Shown here piece after piece: positions 1-7,492 of a stretch of 38,391 nucleotides of DNA. Numbering within the stretch: position 1 is the stretch's first letter; each line of letters opens with the position of its first letter. The notes below the pieces were generated by a model that searched no databases, had not been told where the DNA came from, and saw only the letters and a list, made by a program, of their open reading frames with translations. This stretch comes from Thalassovita litoralis (GTDB lineage: Bacteria > Pseudomonadota > Alphaproteobacteria > Rhodobacterales > Rhodobacteraceae), in the NCBI RefSeq assembly GCF_900182725.1, contig NZ_FXTO01000033.1, positions 1 through 38,391 of the forward strand. Direction: 5' to 3'. The position numbers were made by a program, and so were the translations under genes.

Positions 1-95
1 GCGGTATTCCTTGCGAGCATCGATCTTGATCGCCTGCGTGACACTCATGCCGCTGGCCAGAACATCACTCACCAGCTTGAAGAGCGTCAGATCGA
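1..95. repeat. Left copy of 95-bp terminal direct repeat (circular overlap)
   Basis: These 95 bases are identical to the last 95 bases of the window (38297-38391). The same reading frame of the ParB-like gene runs through both copies, which is what the overlap of a circular assembly looks like and not what a biological terminal repeat would show. The unique circle length would be 38,296 bp. Confidence 0.95.
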
Positions 96-1416
96 GCGTG
101 GCCTCCGGATGCAGCGCCATCGCGGCCCCAAGCGCCATGGCTCGCTCGGTCTTGAGGTCCTCAGCCAGTGAGGCCGGGTAGGTGATTTCGCCCGGGTCCG
201 GGGCCTCCTCCCCGGTCGGGCTAGCCGAGGAGCCGCGCGCGCCCTCCTCTTTGACGGTGTCTTCCGGGCGGACGAGGCCCACATGGAGCGTGATCTGCCC
301 ACCCTGCCACGACGCTATCACCCCAGACCGCGCGAGGTCCTCGGCGCTGTAGGCTTCCTGCAGATCGCGGGCTTCCTCTTCCAAGGCGTCGACGCGGTCG
401 TAGAGGGCATTGTACGCGTCCTCCTCGAGCCCTTCATCCTCCATCTCGAGTTGCAGTTTCTCGAGCTCGGCGGTGATTTCCTCGATGCGCTTTTGGGCCG
501 CCTCATCGGGCTCGGTCGGGCCGGGATAGACGCGGCCGTAGTCGGCCATGGTCGCGTAATCATAGCGCACCATCGCATCGGCCCAGGCAAAGCCCAGCCT
601 CATACGGGCCTCTTCGGCAGCGGCACCGAGCTTTTCGAGCAAGATGGTTTCGACCAGCGCCGCATCCTCGAGCACCGAATGCTCTTCAAGAAGGTCGGCA
701 GCGATCGCCCCGCCGCGCGCCTCATACTCCTCGCGCACAAAGGCCCCGATATCGTCGCTGACCTGCACGCCTCGGGACTTGAGCGCCTGACGCACGGTGT
801 AGGCTTGCAGGTAGCTGTCTTCCTTGGTCAGCGCCTCGAAGACCTCGCGCTGCACGTCCTGGCTCGGATGCTCCGCAAATGCCTTCATCGTGTCGAGCGT
901 GATCGTCTTCGCACGGGCCGCAGCGCGGATATCCGGATGAATGAGGCCGTAGCGCAACCGGCCTTTCACGGCGGCCACCGTGGTGCCGAAGGTTTTTGCT
1001 ATGGTCTCGGGCGTCTGGCCGTCGACCTCCATCATCCGCGCGAAGGCCTCGAACTCGTCAATGGCGTTCATCGGCGCCTGGGTGACGTTCTCGGCAAGAG
1101 ACAACGCCGTGGTGACATCGCAATTTTCCGGCACGAGGCGGCAGTCCACCTTGGTCTTCGCTGTAAACCCCTTGGTGGCCTTGTCAGCGATCAGCTCCTT
1201 CAGGGCTGCATGGCGCCGACCTCCGGCGAGGACAGCGTATTTGCCGTCAAGCTTCTGGACCAGGAGCGGCTGGAGCAGGCCCAGCACAGCGATGCTGGCC
1301 TTCAGATGCGCGATGTTCTCGGGGTCATAGGTTTCCGGCGAGTTGCTGCGCACATTTGCGGGATGCGAGACCAGATCGCCGATGGCGACGGAGACGGGTT
1401 TGAAGCTTGTGGTCAT
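1..1416 (-). CDS. Large ParB/RepB/Spo0J-family protein, N-terminal 472 codons (continues at 38296)
   Basis: The minus-strand frame from the ATG at 1416 is open to base 1 and continues in frame from 38296 to a stop at 37730. Joined, it encodes 660 aa. Residues about 8-120 are a ParB nuclease-like domain with GGRRHAAL at 65-72 and ENVTQAPMN at 109-117, followed by a helix-turn-helix region. Residues about 310-370 are acidic and probably coiled coil (runs of E, L and K). The protein is about twice the length of a classical ParB and has no ParA beside it. The plasmid already has RepA/RepB, so a role other than standard partition is possible (chromatin or nuclease-like plasmid ParB). It follows the ardC block on the same strand. 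The start is the first ATG after a hairpin-rich leader. Confidence 0.88.
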   Translation of the reverse strand, partial: MTTSFKPVSVAIGDLVSHPANVRSNSPETYDPENIAHLKASIAVLGLLQPLLVQKLDGKYAVLAGGRRHAALKELIADKATKGFTAKTKVDCRLVPENCDVTTALSLAENVTQAPMNAIDEFEAFARMMEVDGQTPETIAKTFGTTVAAVKGRLRYGLIHPDIRAAARAKTITLDTMKAFAEHPSQDVQREVFEALTKEDSYLQAYTVRQALKSRGVQVSDDIGAFVREEYEARGGAIAADLLEEHSVLEDAALVETILLEKLGAAAEEARMRLGFAWADAMVRYDYATMADYGRVYPGPTEPDEAAQKRIEEITAELEKLQLEMEDEGLEEDAYNALYDRVDALEEEARDLQEAYSAEDLARSGVIASWQGGQITLHVGLVRPEDTVKEEGARGSSASPTGEEAPDPGEITYPASLAEDLKTERAMALGAAMALHPEATLDLTLFKLVSDVLASGMSVTQAIKIDARKEYR

Positions 1417-1447
1417 GGCGTTTCCTTTTCGGTGGGTTTGGAGCGGC

Positions 1448-1467
1448 CCGCGCATTCAGATGCGCGG
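1448..1467. promoter_or_regulatory. Perfect hairpin in the ParB leader
   Basis: CCGCGCAT and ATGCGCGG form an 8-bp perfect stem with a 4-base loop, 32 bases upstream of the ParB start. With the terminator-like hairpin at 1494-1535 it makes a two-hairpin leader. It may be an operator or an RNA element controlling ParB. The function is inferred from position only. Confidence 0.45.
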
Positions 1468-1493
1468 CCAATCCCCGTCTTCAGGGATCACCA

Positions 1494-1535
1494 CAACAAA
1501 AGGCCCACTCTCCCTTTGAGGGGTCAGCGGGCCTT
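1494..1535 (-). terminator. Terminator-like hairpin between the DUF3768 gene and ParB
   Basis: Read on the minus strand, AAGGCCC and GGGCCTT form a 7-bp stem with a loop of about 22 bases, followed by TTTTGTTG. It lies after the DUF3768 stop and before ParB, in a run of same-strand genes. It could end the upstream transcript or attenuate read-through into ParB. Confidence 0.5.
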
Positions 1536-1570
1536 CATCGCCTGGGCTGTCAGGAGGGGTGTCCCCTCCC

Positions 1571-1960
1571 CTACCAGTCGCGCGCCAGCATGATGGTCAG
1601 CACGCGCATGGTGGTGGCGGGATTGTCCGGGGCCTCGGCGCCATAGCGGAAGTCGGAATCCGCTTCGTACAAATCCAGTTTCCAGAACACGGTCTCGCCG
1701 CGGACCTCGACCGCCCCGAAATCATGCCATCCTTCGGGATCGTTCTCGGGCTCGAAGGTCTCGAACATGCCCGTGGCCTTCACCGCCTCGGCCATGAAGC
1801 CGTCACCGGCATTCATAATTGAGCGGGTGACATGCATGCGGCCCTGAATAGACTGGGCGGTTGGCACACCGAGGCACGCGAGCTTGCGAAACGCGTCGTT
1901 CTGCGCTGCGATCACACTCGGATCTGGGCGGTCTGTCTGGGGTTGTCCTGTCATGGACAT
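1571..1960 (-). CDS. DUF3768 domain protein
   Basis: Encodes 129 aa. The sequence shows the DUF3768 pattern: an early IAAQNDAFRK stretch, an ENDPEGWHDFG core, then VFWKLDLYEADSDF and a C-terminal TTMRVLTIMLARDW. The family is found mainly on alphaproteobacterial plasmids and islands, and its function is unknown. The start at 1960 is chosen because GGAG lies about 8 bases upstream; an open frame extends further but lacks a ribosome site. It sits in the minus-strand ardC-parB gene block and is probably transcribed with the 69-aa gene upstream. Confidence 0.85.
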   Translation of the reverse strand: MSMTGQPQTDRPDPSVIAAQNDAFRKLACLGVPTAQSIQGRMHVTRSIMNAGDGFMAEAVKATGMFETFEPENDPEGWHDFGAVEVRGETVFWKLDLYEADSDFRYGAEAPDNPATTMRVLTIMLARDW

Positions 1961-2048
1961 GGGGTGCTCCTTTGAGAAGTTGAAACACCCTTCCAAAAGC
2001 CAGCTTTTTCTTTTTCCCCCTGGCGGCAGGACAGAAGCAGAAGGGGCC

Positions 2049-2258
2049 CTACCCGAACAATCGCTTGGGTCTGTAATTCGGGTTGGGGATGGTTTCGATC
2101 CAGCCGCCTTGGTGCTTGATGGTCTCAAGTGCCGCCGAGAGCGGATAAGCGCCCTCGGACGGGCTCCACCAATAGGCGCCGTGCTTGAAGGTGATGATCT
2201 TGCGGCGGCCGTCGTTGAAGCAGGCCACCCGCAGCGTCTTGGGTTCCTTACGTGACAT
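2049..2258 (-). CDS. Small hypothetical plasmid protein (69 aa)
   Basis: Encodes a basic 69-aa protein with a central ITFKHGAYWWSP segment. I do not recognise a named family. The ATG at 2258 follows a GGAG-type site (about 8 bases upstream). The gene is 23 bases downstream of ardC and on the same strand, and codon use matches its neighbours, which supports a real gene. It is probably part of the antirestriction and maintenance block. Confidence 0.65.
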   Translation of the reverse strand: MSRKEPKTLRVACFNDGRRKIITFKHGAYWWSPSEGAYPLSAALETIKHQGGWIETIPNPNYRPKRLFG

Positions 2259-2281
2259 GGGCGTCTCCGTTCTCCCTGTGG

Positions 2282-3220
2282 TCAGGCGGCCTTGGCTCGG
2301 CCCCCTGCCCTGCCCGCCTCCGATCTGGCGATCAGGTAATCACAGGCGCGCTGCGCATCCGCGGCGTGCTTGAAGATCGCACCCTTGTCCGACCGAAGAA
2401 CGCGCAACCAGTTATGGAGGTAGGCAGCATTCATCTCGAGCGTATGCGCCGTAAAGCCGAGCGTCTGACCCAGGAACACCGAGGTCAATTCCGCGACGAT
2501 CTCCTCGCGCGCGTAAGAGGTGTTGCCAAACTTCGAGAACCCGAAATCACGGTTCAGTCGATGCCGGGCCTTCGTGGCATGGGCCAGCTCATGCGCCCAG
2601 ACCCCGTAGAAATTGCGCGGGTCCTGGAACCGCGTGATGGATGGCATGTAGACCTTGTCCACGGGGGGCAAATAGTACGCCTCCGTGCCCGTGAAGACGG
2701 TCGTGATGTCGATGGCATCGAAAAACGCCTGCATGTGCGGGATGGGCTCGGACGGCGGATGCTCGGGCGCGGGCTCCGGGTCTGGGAAGAAGCTGTCGGG
2801 CAGGCCATCGATCTGGCAGGCATTGAACACGCGGTAGGATTTCTGGAAGCGGAAGATGCGGGCTTCCTCGGAGCGATCATCGCCATCGCTGCGGTCGTCC
2901 TCGCCGCCCGCGTCTTTCCGGCTTTGGCCGTAATAGACGACGACAGAGGATTTCTCGCCCTTGCGGACCTTTGCGTCCAACGCATTGGCCTGAGGCAGAG
3001 TCATCCAGAAGGGAGAGCTGTGGCCCGCCATCACGGTCCGCATCGTCAGCAGGAAGTTGTTCACCCCCTGGTAGGGTTCGCCGCCCACGCGCAGGGGGCG
3101 TGAGCTGCCGCCTGCGGTCCAGGGCTTGCGCCACGGCAGGACGCCGCGCTCGATGATGCGGATGATTTCGTTTGTGATGACCTCGGAGGCATCGAATTTG
3201 GGCGTGGGGGATCGGGCCAT
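2282..3220 (-). CDS. ardC: ArdC-like antirestriction protein with zincin metallopeptidase domain
   Basis: Encodes 312 aa. The N-terminal half (about 5-140) matches the ArdC N-terminal single-stranded DNA-binding domain, with the signature region around GVLPWRKPW and NNFLLT. The C-terminal half is a zincin-like domain with HELAH at 210-214 and a downstream glutamate region (REEIVAEL) expected to supply the third zinc ligand. Known family members protect incoming plasmid DNA against host restriction. It is cotranscribed on the minus strand with the small genes that follow. The linker around 100-120 is rich in D, E, G and R and is probably flexible. Confidence 0.9.
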   Translation of the reverse strand: MARSPTPKFDASEVITNEIIRIIERGVLPWRKPWTAGGSSRPLRVGGEPYQGVNNFLLTMRTVMAGHSSPFWMTLPQANALDAKVRKGEKSSVVVYYGQSRKDAGGEDDRSDGDDRSEEARIFRFQKSYRVFNACQIDGLPDSFFPDPEPAPEHPPSEPIPHMQAFFDAIDITTVFTGTEAYYLPPVDKVYMPSITRFQDPRNFYGVWAHELAHATKARHRLNRDFGFSKFGNTSYAREEIVAELTSVFLGQTLGFTAHTLEMNAAYLHNWLRVLRSDKGAIFKHAADAQRACDYLIARSEAGRAGGRAKAA

Positions 3221-3260
3221 GGCTGGCCTCCTTTCGAATGTTTGTGAGAGGGAGTGGTGA

Positions 3261-3731
3261 TCAGATTGACTGACGGGGCCGCGGATCGTTGACGATCCTC
3301 GCGCCGAGCCGCTCGACCGTGTCGATGTAGGTGGTCAGCGAGACGCACCTGCCGGCACCTGAAAGGTCAGGATCGACAGATCTGTCCCGCGCCACCCGCG
3401 GCAAGTTCGCGAATGCGATAACATCGGTGACGGGTCGGATATCGATGAACGGGGTCCCTCGTGCGACCGCAAGAGCGGCCAAGGGAAAGCGTTCGATCGG
3501 CGCGAAAGTCGACACTGTGGTCCAGCCGAGATGAAGGAACGTCCCACCCTCCCCGCAGATCACATGCGCGTTTGGCAATAATGCCGCCTGCCTGAGGTAG
3601 CCAAGATCGCGCAGGACGGTCTCGCGCTCGAGTTGCCGCGATAGCGCCGTCTGGCCAGTTCTGCGCAGCTCTCTATGCCGCCACCAGGAGGCGGCGGTTG
3701 TGCGGAGCACGCGCAAGACACCTGTTTCCAT
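3261..3731 (-). CDS. Hypothetical protein (156 aa), head of the ardC block
   Basis: I do not recognise the family. The frame has the high-GC third positions of its neighbours and is uninterrupted, so it is probably real. The first 45 residues are rich in Arg and Trp (SWWRHRELRRTG). The rest is a mixed fold with GEGGTFLHLG and an Ile/Val-rich core (TPFIDIRPVTDVIAF). I chose the ATG at 3731, which has AAGGGC upstream; an ATG at 3746 lacks a ribosome site. It is 40 bases upstream of ardC on the same strand. Confidence 0.55.
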   Translation of the reverse strand: METGVLRVLRTTAASWWRHRELRRTGQTALSRQLERETVLRDLGYLRQAALLPNAHVICGEGGTFLHLGWTTVSTFAPIERFPLAALAVARGTPFIDIRPVTDVIAFANLPRVARDRSVDPDLSGAGRCVSLTTYIDTVERLGARIVNDPRPRQSI

Positions 3732-4190
3732 TAGAATGCCCTTCATTAGGAAAGACAGACCGGAATCCGGTCCGGACCCATCCGAGGGACCCCAAAGGCC
3801 CTCATCCGTCAGTCACAAAACCCGAAGGACACTTTTACTTTTCAGCAGCCAACTGGTCCGGGGTAACGGCCGAGGGTCCGACACCACCGCGGACCCCAGT
3901 GACGGCATGCAGTAAGTGGCGGTTTCGATCCAAGATCGGCAAGCCATATCGGCAACTCCGGCCCGACTGCTGCAGTCTTTCTCATATTATCAATAGCTTA
4001 TCTGACGTTCTCGATCGGCAAAAGCGCTCCAACGGTGACCTCTCAGGCCCAAAGATCAGGATTTGCTTCGTTCAGAGCACTGCAGCGTTACGGATAAGCA
4101 CGGGAAACGAAGGCGCAGCGCCTCCTGTCAGCTTGAATTTCAGCGATGTTGCCGCTATATACCGTCAGTATCACCGTAGGAGCATAGATC
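3732..4190. other. Intergenic region, no convincing gene
   Basis: Short open frames here show no coding bias. I see two hairpins: GACCGGA-A-TCCGGTC at 3758-3772, just upstream of the hypothetical gene, and GGGTCCG/CGGACCC at 3874-3896. The right end holds the promoter of the RES/Xre pair. The minus-strand promoter of the ardC block must also lie here, but I cannot place it. Confidence 0.6.
4133..4161 (+). promoter_or_regulatory. Promoter of the RES/Xre toxin-antitoxin operon
   Basis: TTGAAT (4133-4138) and TATATA (4156-4161) are separated by exactly 17 bases. Just downstream are two copies of ACCGT (in ATACCGTCAGT and ATCACCGTAGG), which could serve as the antitoxin operator. AGGAG precedes the ATG at 4191. 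Confidence 0.7.
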
Positions 4191-4541
4191 ATGCACATCA
4201 CGAACTTTGCTGAAGCTGGGCAATTCGAACCGCGCAAGATCGCCGCGGTGCTACGCACATCAGCAGAAGAGATCGCATTGACCGTCGGCTTGGGCAAAGA
4301 CGCGTTGCAGAGGCGAGCCCGCATCGGTTCGGACAAGACGCAGCGCCGCCTGCGCGAATTGGTAGAGGTGCTGAACAAAGTTGAGCCCCGCTTCGGCTCG
4401 GAACTGATGGCCTATGCATGGTACCGGTCAGAGCCCCTGCCCGGCTTTGATGGCCGGACAGCCATGCAGCTGGTGCAGGAAGGCAAAGCTCAGCAAGTTC
4501 TGGAATACATCGATGCGGTCGATGCGGGCGTCTTTGCCTGA
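4191..4541 (+). CDS. Xre/MbcA/ParS-type antitoxin (DUF2384)
   Basis: Encodes 116 aa. An N-terminal helical DNA-binding part (about 10-60, with a LRTSAEEIALTVGLGKDALQRR helix-turn-helix-like segment) is followed by the DUF2384 toxin-binding end, recognisable by AYAWYRSEPLPGFDGRTAMQLVQEGKAQ and a final helix EYIDAVDAG. It neutralises the RES toxin encoded next and is expected to repress the shared promoter. AGGAG at about 4177-4182 supports the start. Its stop overlaps the toxin start by one base (TGATG), as is usual for translationally coupled pairs. Confidence 0.9.
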   Translation: MHITNFAEAGQFEPRKIAAVLRTSAEEIALTVGLGKDALQRRARIGSDKTQRRLRELVEVLNKVEPRFGSELMAYAWYRSEPLPGFDGRTAMQLVQEGKAQQVLEYIDAVDAGVFA

Positions 4542-5053
4542 TGCCGCTGAAAGATGGACGCTACACAGGGCCACTCTATCGCGCCCTGAACCCGGTCTAT
4601 GCGCGTGAACCTCTGTCCGGACGAGGCGCTGAACTCTATGGAGGGCGCTTTAACGCCAAGGGCACCCCTGCCCTCTACACCTCGCTGGATCCCGCGACCG
4701 CTCTTAGAGAAGCCAACCAGGTAGGCAGCCTGCAACCCACGATCCTGGTGTCCTACAAAGCCGACCTTGGGCCTATTTTCGATACCCGCGATCAGGACAA
4801 GCTCGAACGGTATGGTGTGACCGAGGCGATGCTTGCCGACTCTGCATGGCGCATGAAGATGCTCGATGGCCAATTGGTACCGACACAGGAGCTAGCACGC
4901 GCCCTTATAGCAGATCGGTTTGCGGGGCTTCTGATCCAAAGCTTTGCGAAGGGTGCGTCATCAACGGACTTCAACATCGTCCTGTGGGCCTGGACTGCCA
5001 ACAAGGGTTCTTTGGAAGTGGTGGATGACGAAAAGCGGCTGTCGCGCATGTGA
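4541..5053 (+). CDS. RES-domain toxin (NAD-degrading or ADP-ribosylating family)
   Basis: Encodes 170 aa covering one RES domain. Visible family residues are R14 in YRAL, GGRFN at 34-38 (R36), Y46 in LYTS and E57 in ALREA. The R-Y-E spacing of 10 and 11 residues equals that of characterised ParT/MbcT-type toxins. A later Ser-rich stretch (GASSTDF) probably supplies the conserved serine. Family members either hydrolyse NAD+ or ADP-ribosylate a metabolic enzyme; which applies here cannot be read from sequence. It forms an addiction pair with the upstream antitoxin, probably stabilising the plasmid. Confidence 0.9.
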   Translation: MPLKDGRYTGPLYRALNPVYAREPLSGRGAELYGGRFNAKGTPALYTSLDPATALREANQVGSLQPTILVSYKADLGPIFDTRDQDKLERYGVTEAMLADSAWRMKMLDGQLVPTQELARALIADRFAGLLIQSFAKGASSTDFNIVLWAWTANKGSLEVVDDEKRLSRM

Positions 5054-5077
5054 GTTGTGAGACTTGGTGCCGGATCT

Positions 5078-5093
5078 GTCCACCGCGGTGGAC
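5078..5093. promoter_or_regulatory. 16-bp perfect palindrome, probable parS site 1
   Basis: GTCCACCGCGGTGGAC is a perfect palindrome, repeated exactly at 5211-5226. repABC plasmids carry 16-bp palindromic RepB-binding centromeres, often just outside repC, so these two copies are the best parS candidates. Binding by RepB is inferred. Confidence 0.75.
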
Positions 5094-5210
5094 ATCGGCG
5101 GGTCGGAGGTACATGGATTGACTGTGTAGTATCGCCCTAGTGGAATTTGGCTCTGTCGCTTTGATGCATGTGGCGAGACCGCGCGTCATTGGACTAGTTG
5201 ATGGCCAGAC

Positions 5211-5226
5211 GTCCACCGCGGTGGAC
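5211..5226. promoter_or_regulatory. 16-bp perfect palindrome, probable parS site 2
   Basis: Second exact copy of GTCCACCGCGGTGGAC, 133 bases from the first. It ends two bases from the repC stop codon. Being outside the coding region and identical to the other copy argues for a protein-binding role. Confidence 0.75.
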
Positions 5227-5227
5227 A

Positions 5228-6283
5228 CTAGGCGGTTTGCATAGCAGTTTTGGATAGACGCTTGATCAAAGCCACTGGATCAAACTGGTCTTGACGTTGG
5301 CCCAAGGTGATACTGTGAAAGTACGCTCCAAAATCCCTGATGCGTTGTCCAAGTTGTAGCATGATGAAGATCGCGCATGACGCTTTCTGAGCTCCTACTG
5401 CATTCTTGGCTTTCTCAAATGTTTCTGGGTGAATCCCCATCATGGGTGCAAGAGTTCGAGCATGGTTTTCAATGTCCAACCAGTCTCTAAGTCTCTCTGT
5501 GGAGAACGATGTCGCTTGATCGCAGACTGAGGTTAGCAAGTCTGGTTTCAGAGCTTCATTGCCTGTGTTGCTATCTAAATCTTTTTTTTCTTCTTCAGAC
5601 ATAGATTGGTGCCGGACAGTTTGTCCGTCATTGGCGGGCAACTCCACAGTTTCTGGTGGGTTATCTGGGGTATACAAAGTCTGGCATTCTTTGTCCGTGT
5701 CGGCGAGCAGCGCGTGGTATTCGGTAAGGCTCAGCTTCCTGCGTAGAGCTCTCCGTGCGTGGTTGATGAATGTGTTGCTGGGATCATGCTCTTCCAAATG
5801 GGCGAGCTTTGTCAGGATCTGTTTGCGGACAAATATCCGATCCCGCCGGTTATTTTCCATCTCATGTGCGATGGCGATAAGCTCGCTCGCACGTTGGAGG
5901 AGGGGGGTTAGAGACAGTCCATAGCTGATGCATTCCCCGCTGGATGAGCGAACGCGGTAGCGCTTTCTGTTCGAGCTGTCATTGCGTTTGATGAACCCGA
6001 GTTCGACGAAGCGGTTGATGTGCCTGCGGAGTGTCCGTTCGTCGATTCCGCCGACGCGCTGGCAAATCGAGTCGTTGGACGCGAAAACCGTTTCGCCATG
6101 GCCGGGCTTCAAGAAACTGAGCATGGCTTGAAGTGTTTGGATATGGCCAGGACGCAGACCGAATACGCTACGTGCATCTCTTAGTGCCCTGAAGATGGTC
6201 CAGATGTCGGTTTCAGCCGCAGAAATTGAGCCGCGTGATGCATCAGCATCAGCGGTTCTGATCGATAGTTTTGTAAATGCCAT
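5228..6283 (-). CDS. repC: RepC plasmid replication initiator
   Basis: Encodes 351 aa from the ATG at 6283. The frame is open to a GTG at 6370, but that codon lies inside a terminator-like hairpin and has no ribosome site. The N-terminal winged-helix part (about 20-125) has the RepC pattern, including FASNDSICQRVGGIDERTLRRH and FIKRNDSSNRKRYR, typical of rhizobial and roseobacter RepC. The C-terminal domain (about 255-351) is separated by a polar E/K/D/N-rich linker. RepC binds an origin within its own coding sequence. Third gene of repABC; GC content is clearly lower than in the rest of the plasmid. Confidence 0.93.
   Translation of the reverse strand: MAFTKLSIRTADADASRGSISAAETDIWTIFRALRDARSVFGLRPGHIQTLQAMLSFLKPGHGETVFASNDSICQRVGGIDERTLRRHINRFVELGFIKRNDSSNRKRYRVRSSSGECISYGLSLTPLLQRASELIAIAHEMENNRRDRIFVRKQILTKLAHLEEHDPSNTFINHARRALRRKLSLTEYHALLADTDKECQTLYTPDNPPETVELPANDGQTVRHQSMSEEEKKDLDSNTGNEALKPDLLTSVCDQATSFSTERLRDWLDIENHARTLAPMMGIHPETFEKAKNAVGAQKASCAIFIMLQLGQRIRDFGAYFHSITLGQRQDQFDPVALIKRLSKTAMQTA
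5571..5610. other. AT-rich patch in repC, candidate oriV
   Basis: This stretch contains eight consecutive T followed by CTTCTTC and is the most AT-rich part of repC, encoding the linker between its two domains. In studied repABC plasmids the origin lies inside repC in an AT-rich segment. The assignment here is by analogy. Confidence 0.45.
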
Positions 6284-6351
6284 GGTTTCTTCACGACGAC
6301 CGTTCGGCCCACAACTTCCCAGTCTCTTCCCGAGATTTCGCTCAGAAAAAG

Positions 6352-6383
6352 GCAATAAAAACCCGTCCACCGAATCGGTGACT
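6352..6383 (-). terminator. repC leader hairpin (S-element-like attenuator)
   Basis: On the minus strand CACCGA-T-TCGGTG forms a 6-bp stem and is followed by GACGGGTTTTTATT, the form of an intrinsic terminator. It sits in the repB-repC gap ahead of the repC start. In repABC plasmids such a hairpin forms when the antisense RNA binds the leader, which stops repC transcription. Confidence 0.6.
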
Positions 6384-6384
6384 C

Positions 6385-6413
6385 TTGACCGGTTTGCTGG
6401 AGGTTGCTACATC
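6385..6413 (+). promoter_or_regulatory. Promoter of the candidate repC antisense RNA
   Basis: TTGACC (6385-6390) and TACATC (6408-6413) are 17 bases apart on the plus strand, opposite the repC leader. Position and direction match incA/ctRNA promoters of other repABC replicons. Confidence 0.5.
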
Positions 6414-6419
6414 ATGAGT

Positions 6420-6472
6420 GCTAATCGAATGATGAGGGCTCTCCAGGGGAAACTTTGGGGGGCTCTTTTCTT
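6420..6472 (+). ncRNA. Candidate incA counter-transcribed RNA
   Basis: A plus-strand RNA from the promoter at 6385-6413 would start near 6420 and end at a weak hairpin (CTCCA at 6441-6445 with TGGGG at 6456-6460) followed by a CTCTTTTCTTT tract. The length of about 50-55 bases and the place between repB and repC match the antisense RNA that sets copy number and incompatibility in repABC plasmids. There is no direct evidence of transcription. Confidence 0.45.
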
Positions 6473-6523
6473 TCTGGTCTTCGCTTTTCTCCTCTGCTCG
6501 AGTTACTCTGTGTGGCTCGGGGC

Positions 6524-7492
6524 TTAGGACCCAGAGCCGCTCTCATTCCGCCACTGTTCGAAGAGCTTCAAAAGCGCTGCCTCCGCGCGCTCTTCGATCC
6601 ATTGGCCGAATTCTGGGTTGTCCTTCTTGGTGATCTTGATAGCGATCGTTTTCTGGTCGACTGTCAGCGTTCCCACAGAGCTACCGTCCCCATCTTTGAC
6701 AACGGACGTTAGGCTGCGGTTGGCTTGCTTCTTGTCGCTACGCGCCTTGTTCGAGCAAGCCGAGTAGACTGCCTGAAACTTATCCGCGCTTGGAGTGTCG
6801 TCGGGCAGGGCGGCGATCACCTCTTTGGCTGTGTTCACCAGATCTATCTTTTTCGACAAAGCGGCCAGGTCACCCCATTGCCGTCGTCCGATGCCATGTG
6901 CCGGCCCGATCAGCTGTACAAGCCCTTCTGGCAGTTGCTCTATGACGACGCGATGATTGGACACGCCCTGCCGTGTCAAGCCGAGAGCATCCTGAATGAC
7001 GTTTGGCTTGTAACCTGATTCCTGCATCTCTTTGATAAAAAGAGATTTCTCAATGAAAGACGGGTCTAGTCGGAGGTTGTTCTCTTGGCCCTGTGCGATC
7101 AGAGATGCGTCGTCATCCAGGCTTCGAACGATCGCCTTGACCGTTCCGCCGACCATGCGGATCGCTGCGAGCCTGCGTCGTCCGTAGATGATACGGTATC
7201 TGTCCGGTTGCGCTGATGGACGGACCATAATTGGTACTTGTTGCCCATGCTTGCGAATGCTTTCGGCCAACTCATCAATACTGGAATCCTCCAGCACCAA
7301 CCGATCGCGCAGACCATCCATGTCAATCTGATCGGGCTCGATGTCACGGATCGAATTCGCGGTAATCTCGCGCAAAGAGTCGCGCAATCCGCCAACAGAT
7401 CCTGGCAGTTTTGCTGCTTTTGGCGGGGTAGGGGAGGGGGCCGCGCTCTCCTTCTCGTCCTTTGGAGGCTGATTGAAGATATTTCGGGCCAT
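6524..7492 (-). CDS. repB: RepB plasmid partition protein (ParB family)
   Basis: Encodes 322 aa. The ParB/sulfiredoxin-like N-domain spans about 50-145, with IYGRRRLAA around 102-110 and GQENNLR around 135-141. It is followed by a helix-turn-helix (VIQDALGLTRQGVSNH) that should read the parS palindromes, and a C-terminal dimerisation part. The first 45 residues are Pro/Lys-rich, where RepA is contacted in relatives. The ATG at 7492 overlaps the repA stop by one base (TGATG), so the two are translationally coupled; an upstream ATG in the same frame is less likely. Confidence 0.94.
   Translation of the reverse strand: MARNIFNQPPKDEKESAAPSPTPPKAAKLPGSVGGLRDSLREITANSIRDIEPDQIDMDGLRDRLVLEDSSIDELAESIRKHGQQVPIMVRPSAQPDRYRIIYGRRRLAAIRMVGGTVKAIVRSLDDDASLIAQGQENNLRLDPSFIEKSLFIKEMQESGYKPNVIQDALGLTRQGVSNHRVVIEQLPEGLVQLIGPAHGIGRRQWGDLAALSKKIDLVNTAKEVIAALPDDTPSADKFQAVYSACSNKARSDKKQANRSLTSVVKDGDGSSVGTLTVDQKTIAIKITKKDNPEFGQWIEERAEAALLKLFEQWRNESGSGS

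Noticed and set aside
1-95. Terminal repeat as a phage-like or linear-plasmid end
   Set aside because: It is a direct repeat inside an open gene that is restored by circularisation, so an assembly overlap is the simpler explanation.
283-1593. Long plus-strand open frame of 436 codons
   Set aside because: It is antisense to the ParB-like gene, whose protein shows clear ParB motifs. The plus-strand product has no recognisable domain and arises from high-GC codon bias.
2252-3103. Plus-strand open frame of 283 codons
   Set aside because: It is antisense to ardC, which has the HELAH site and family motifs.
3698-4213. Plus-strand open frame of 171 codons
   Set aside because: No coding bias, no ribosome site and no domain, and it runs through the promoter of the RES/Xre pair.
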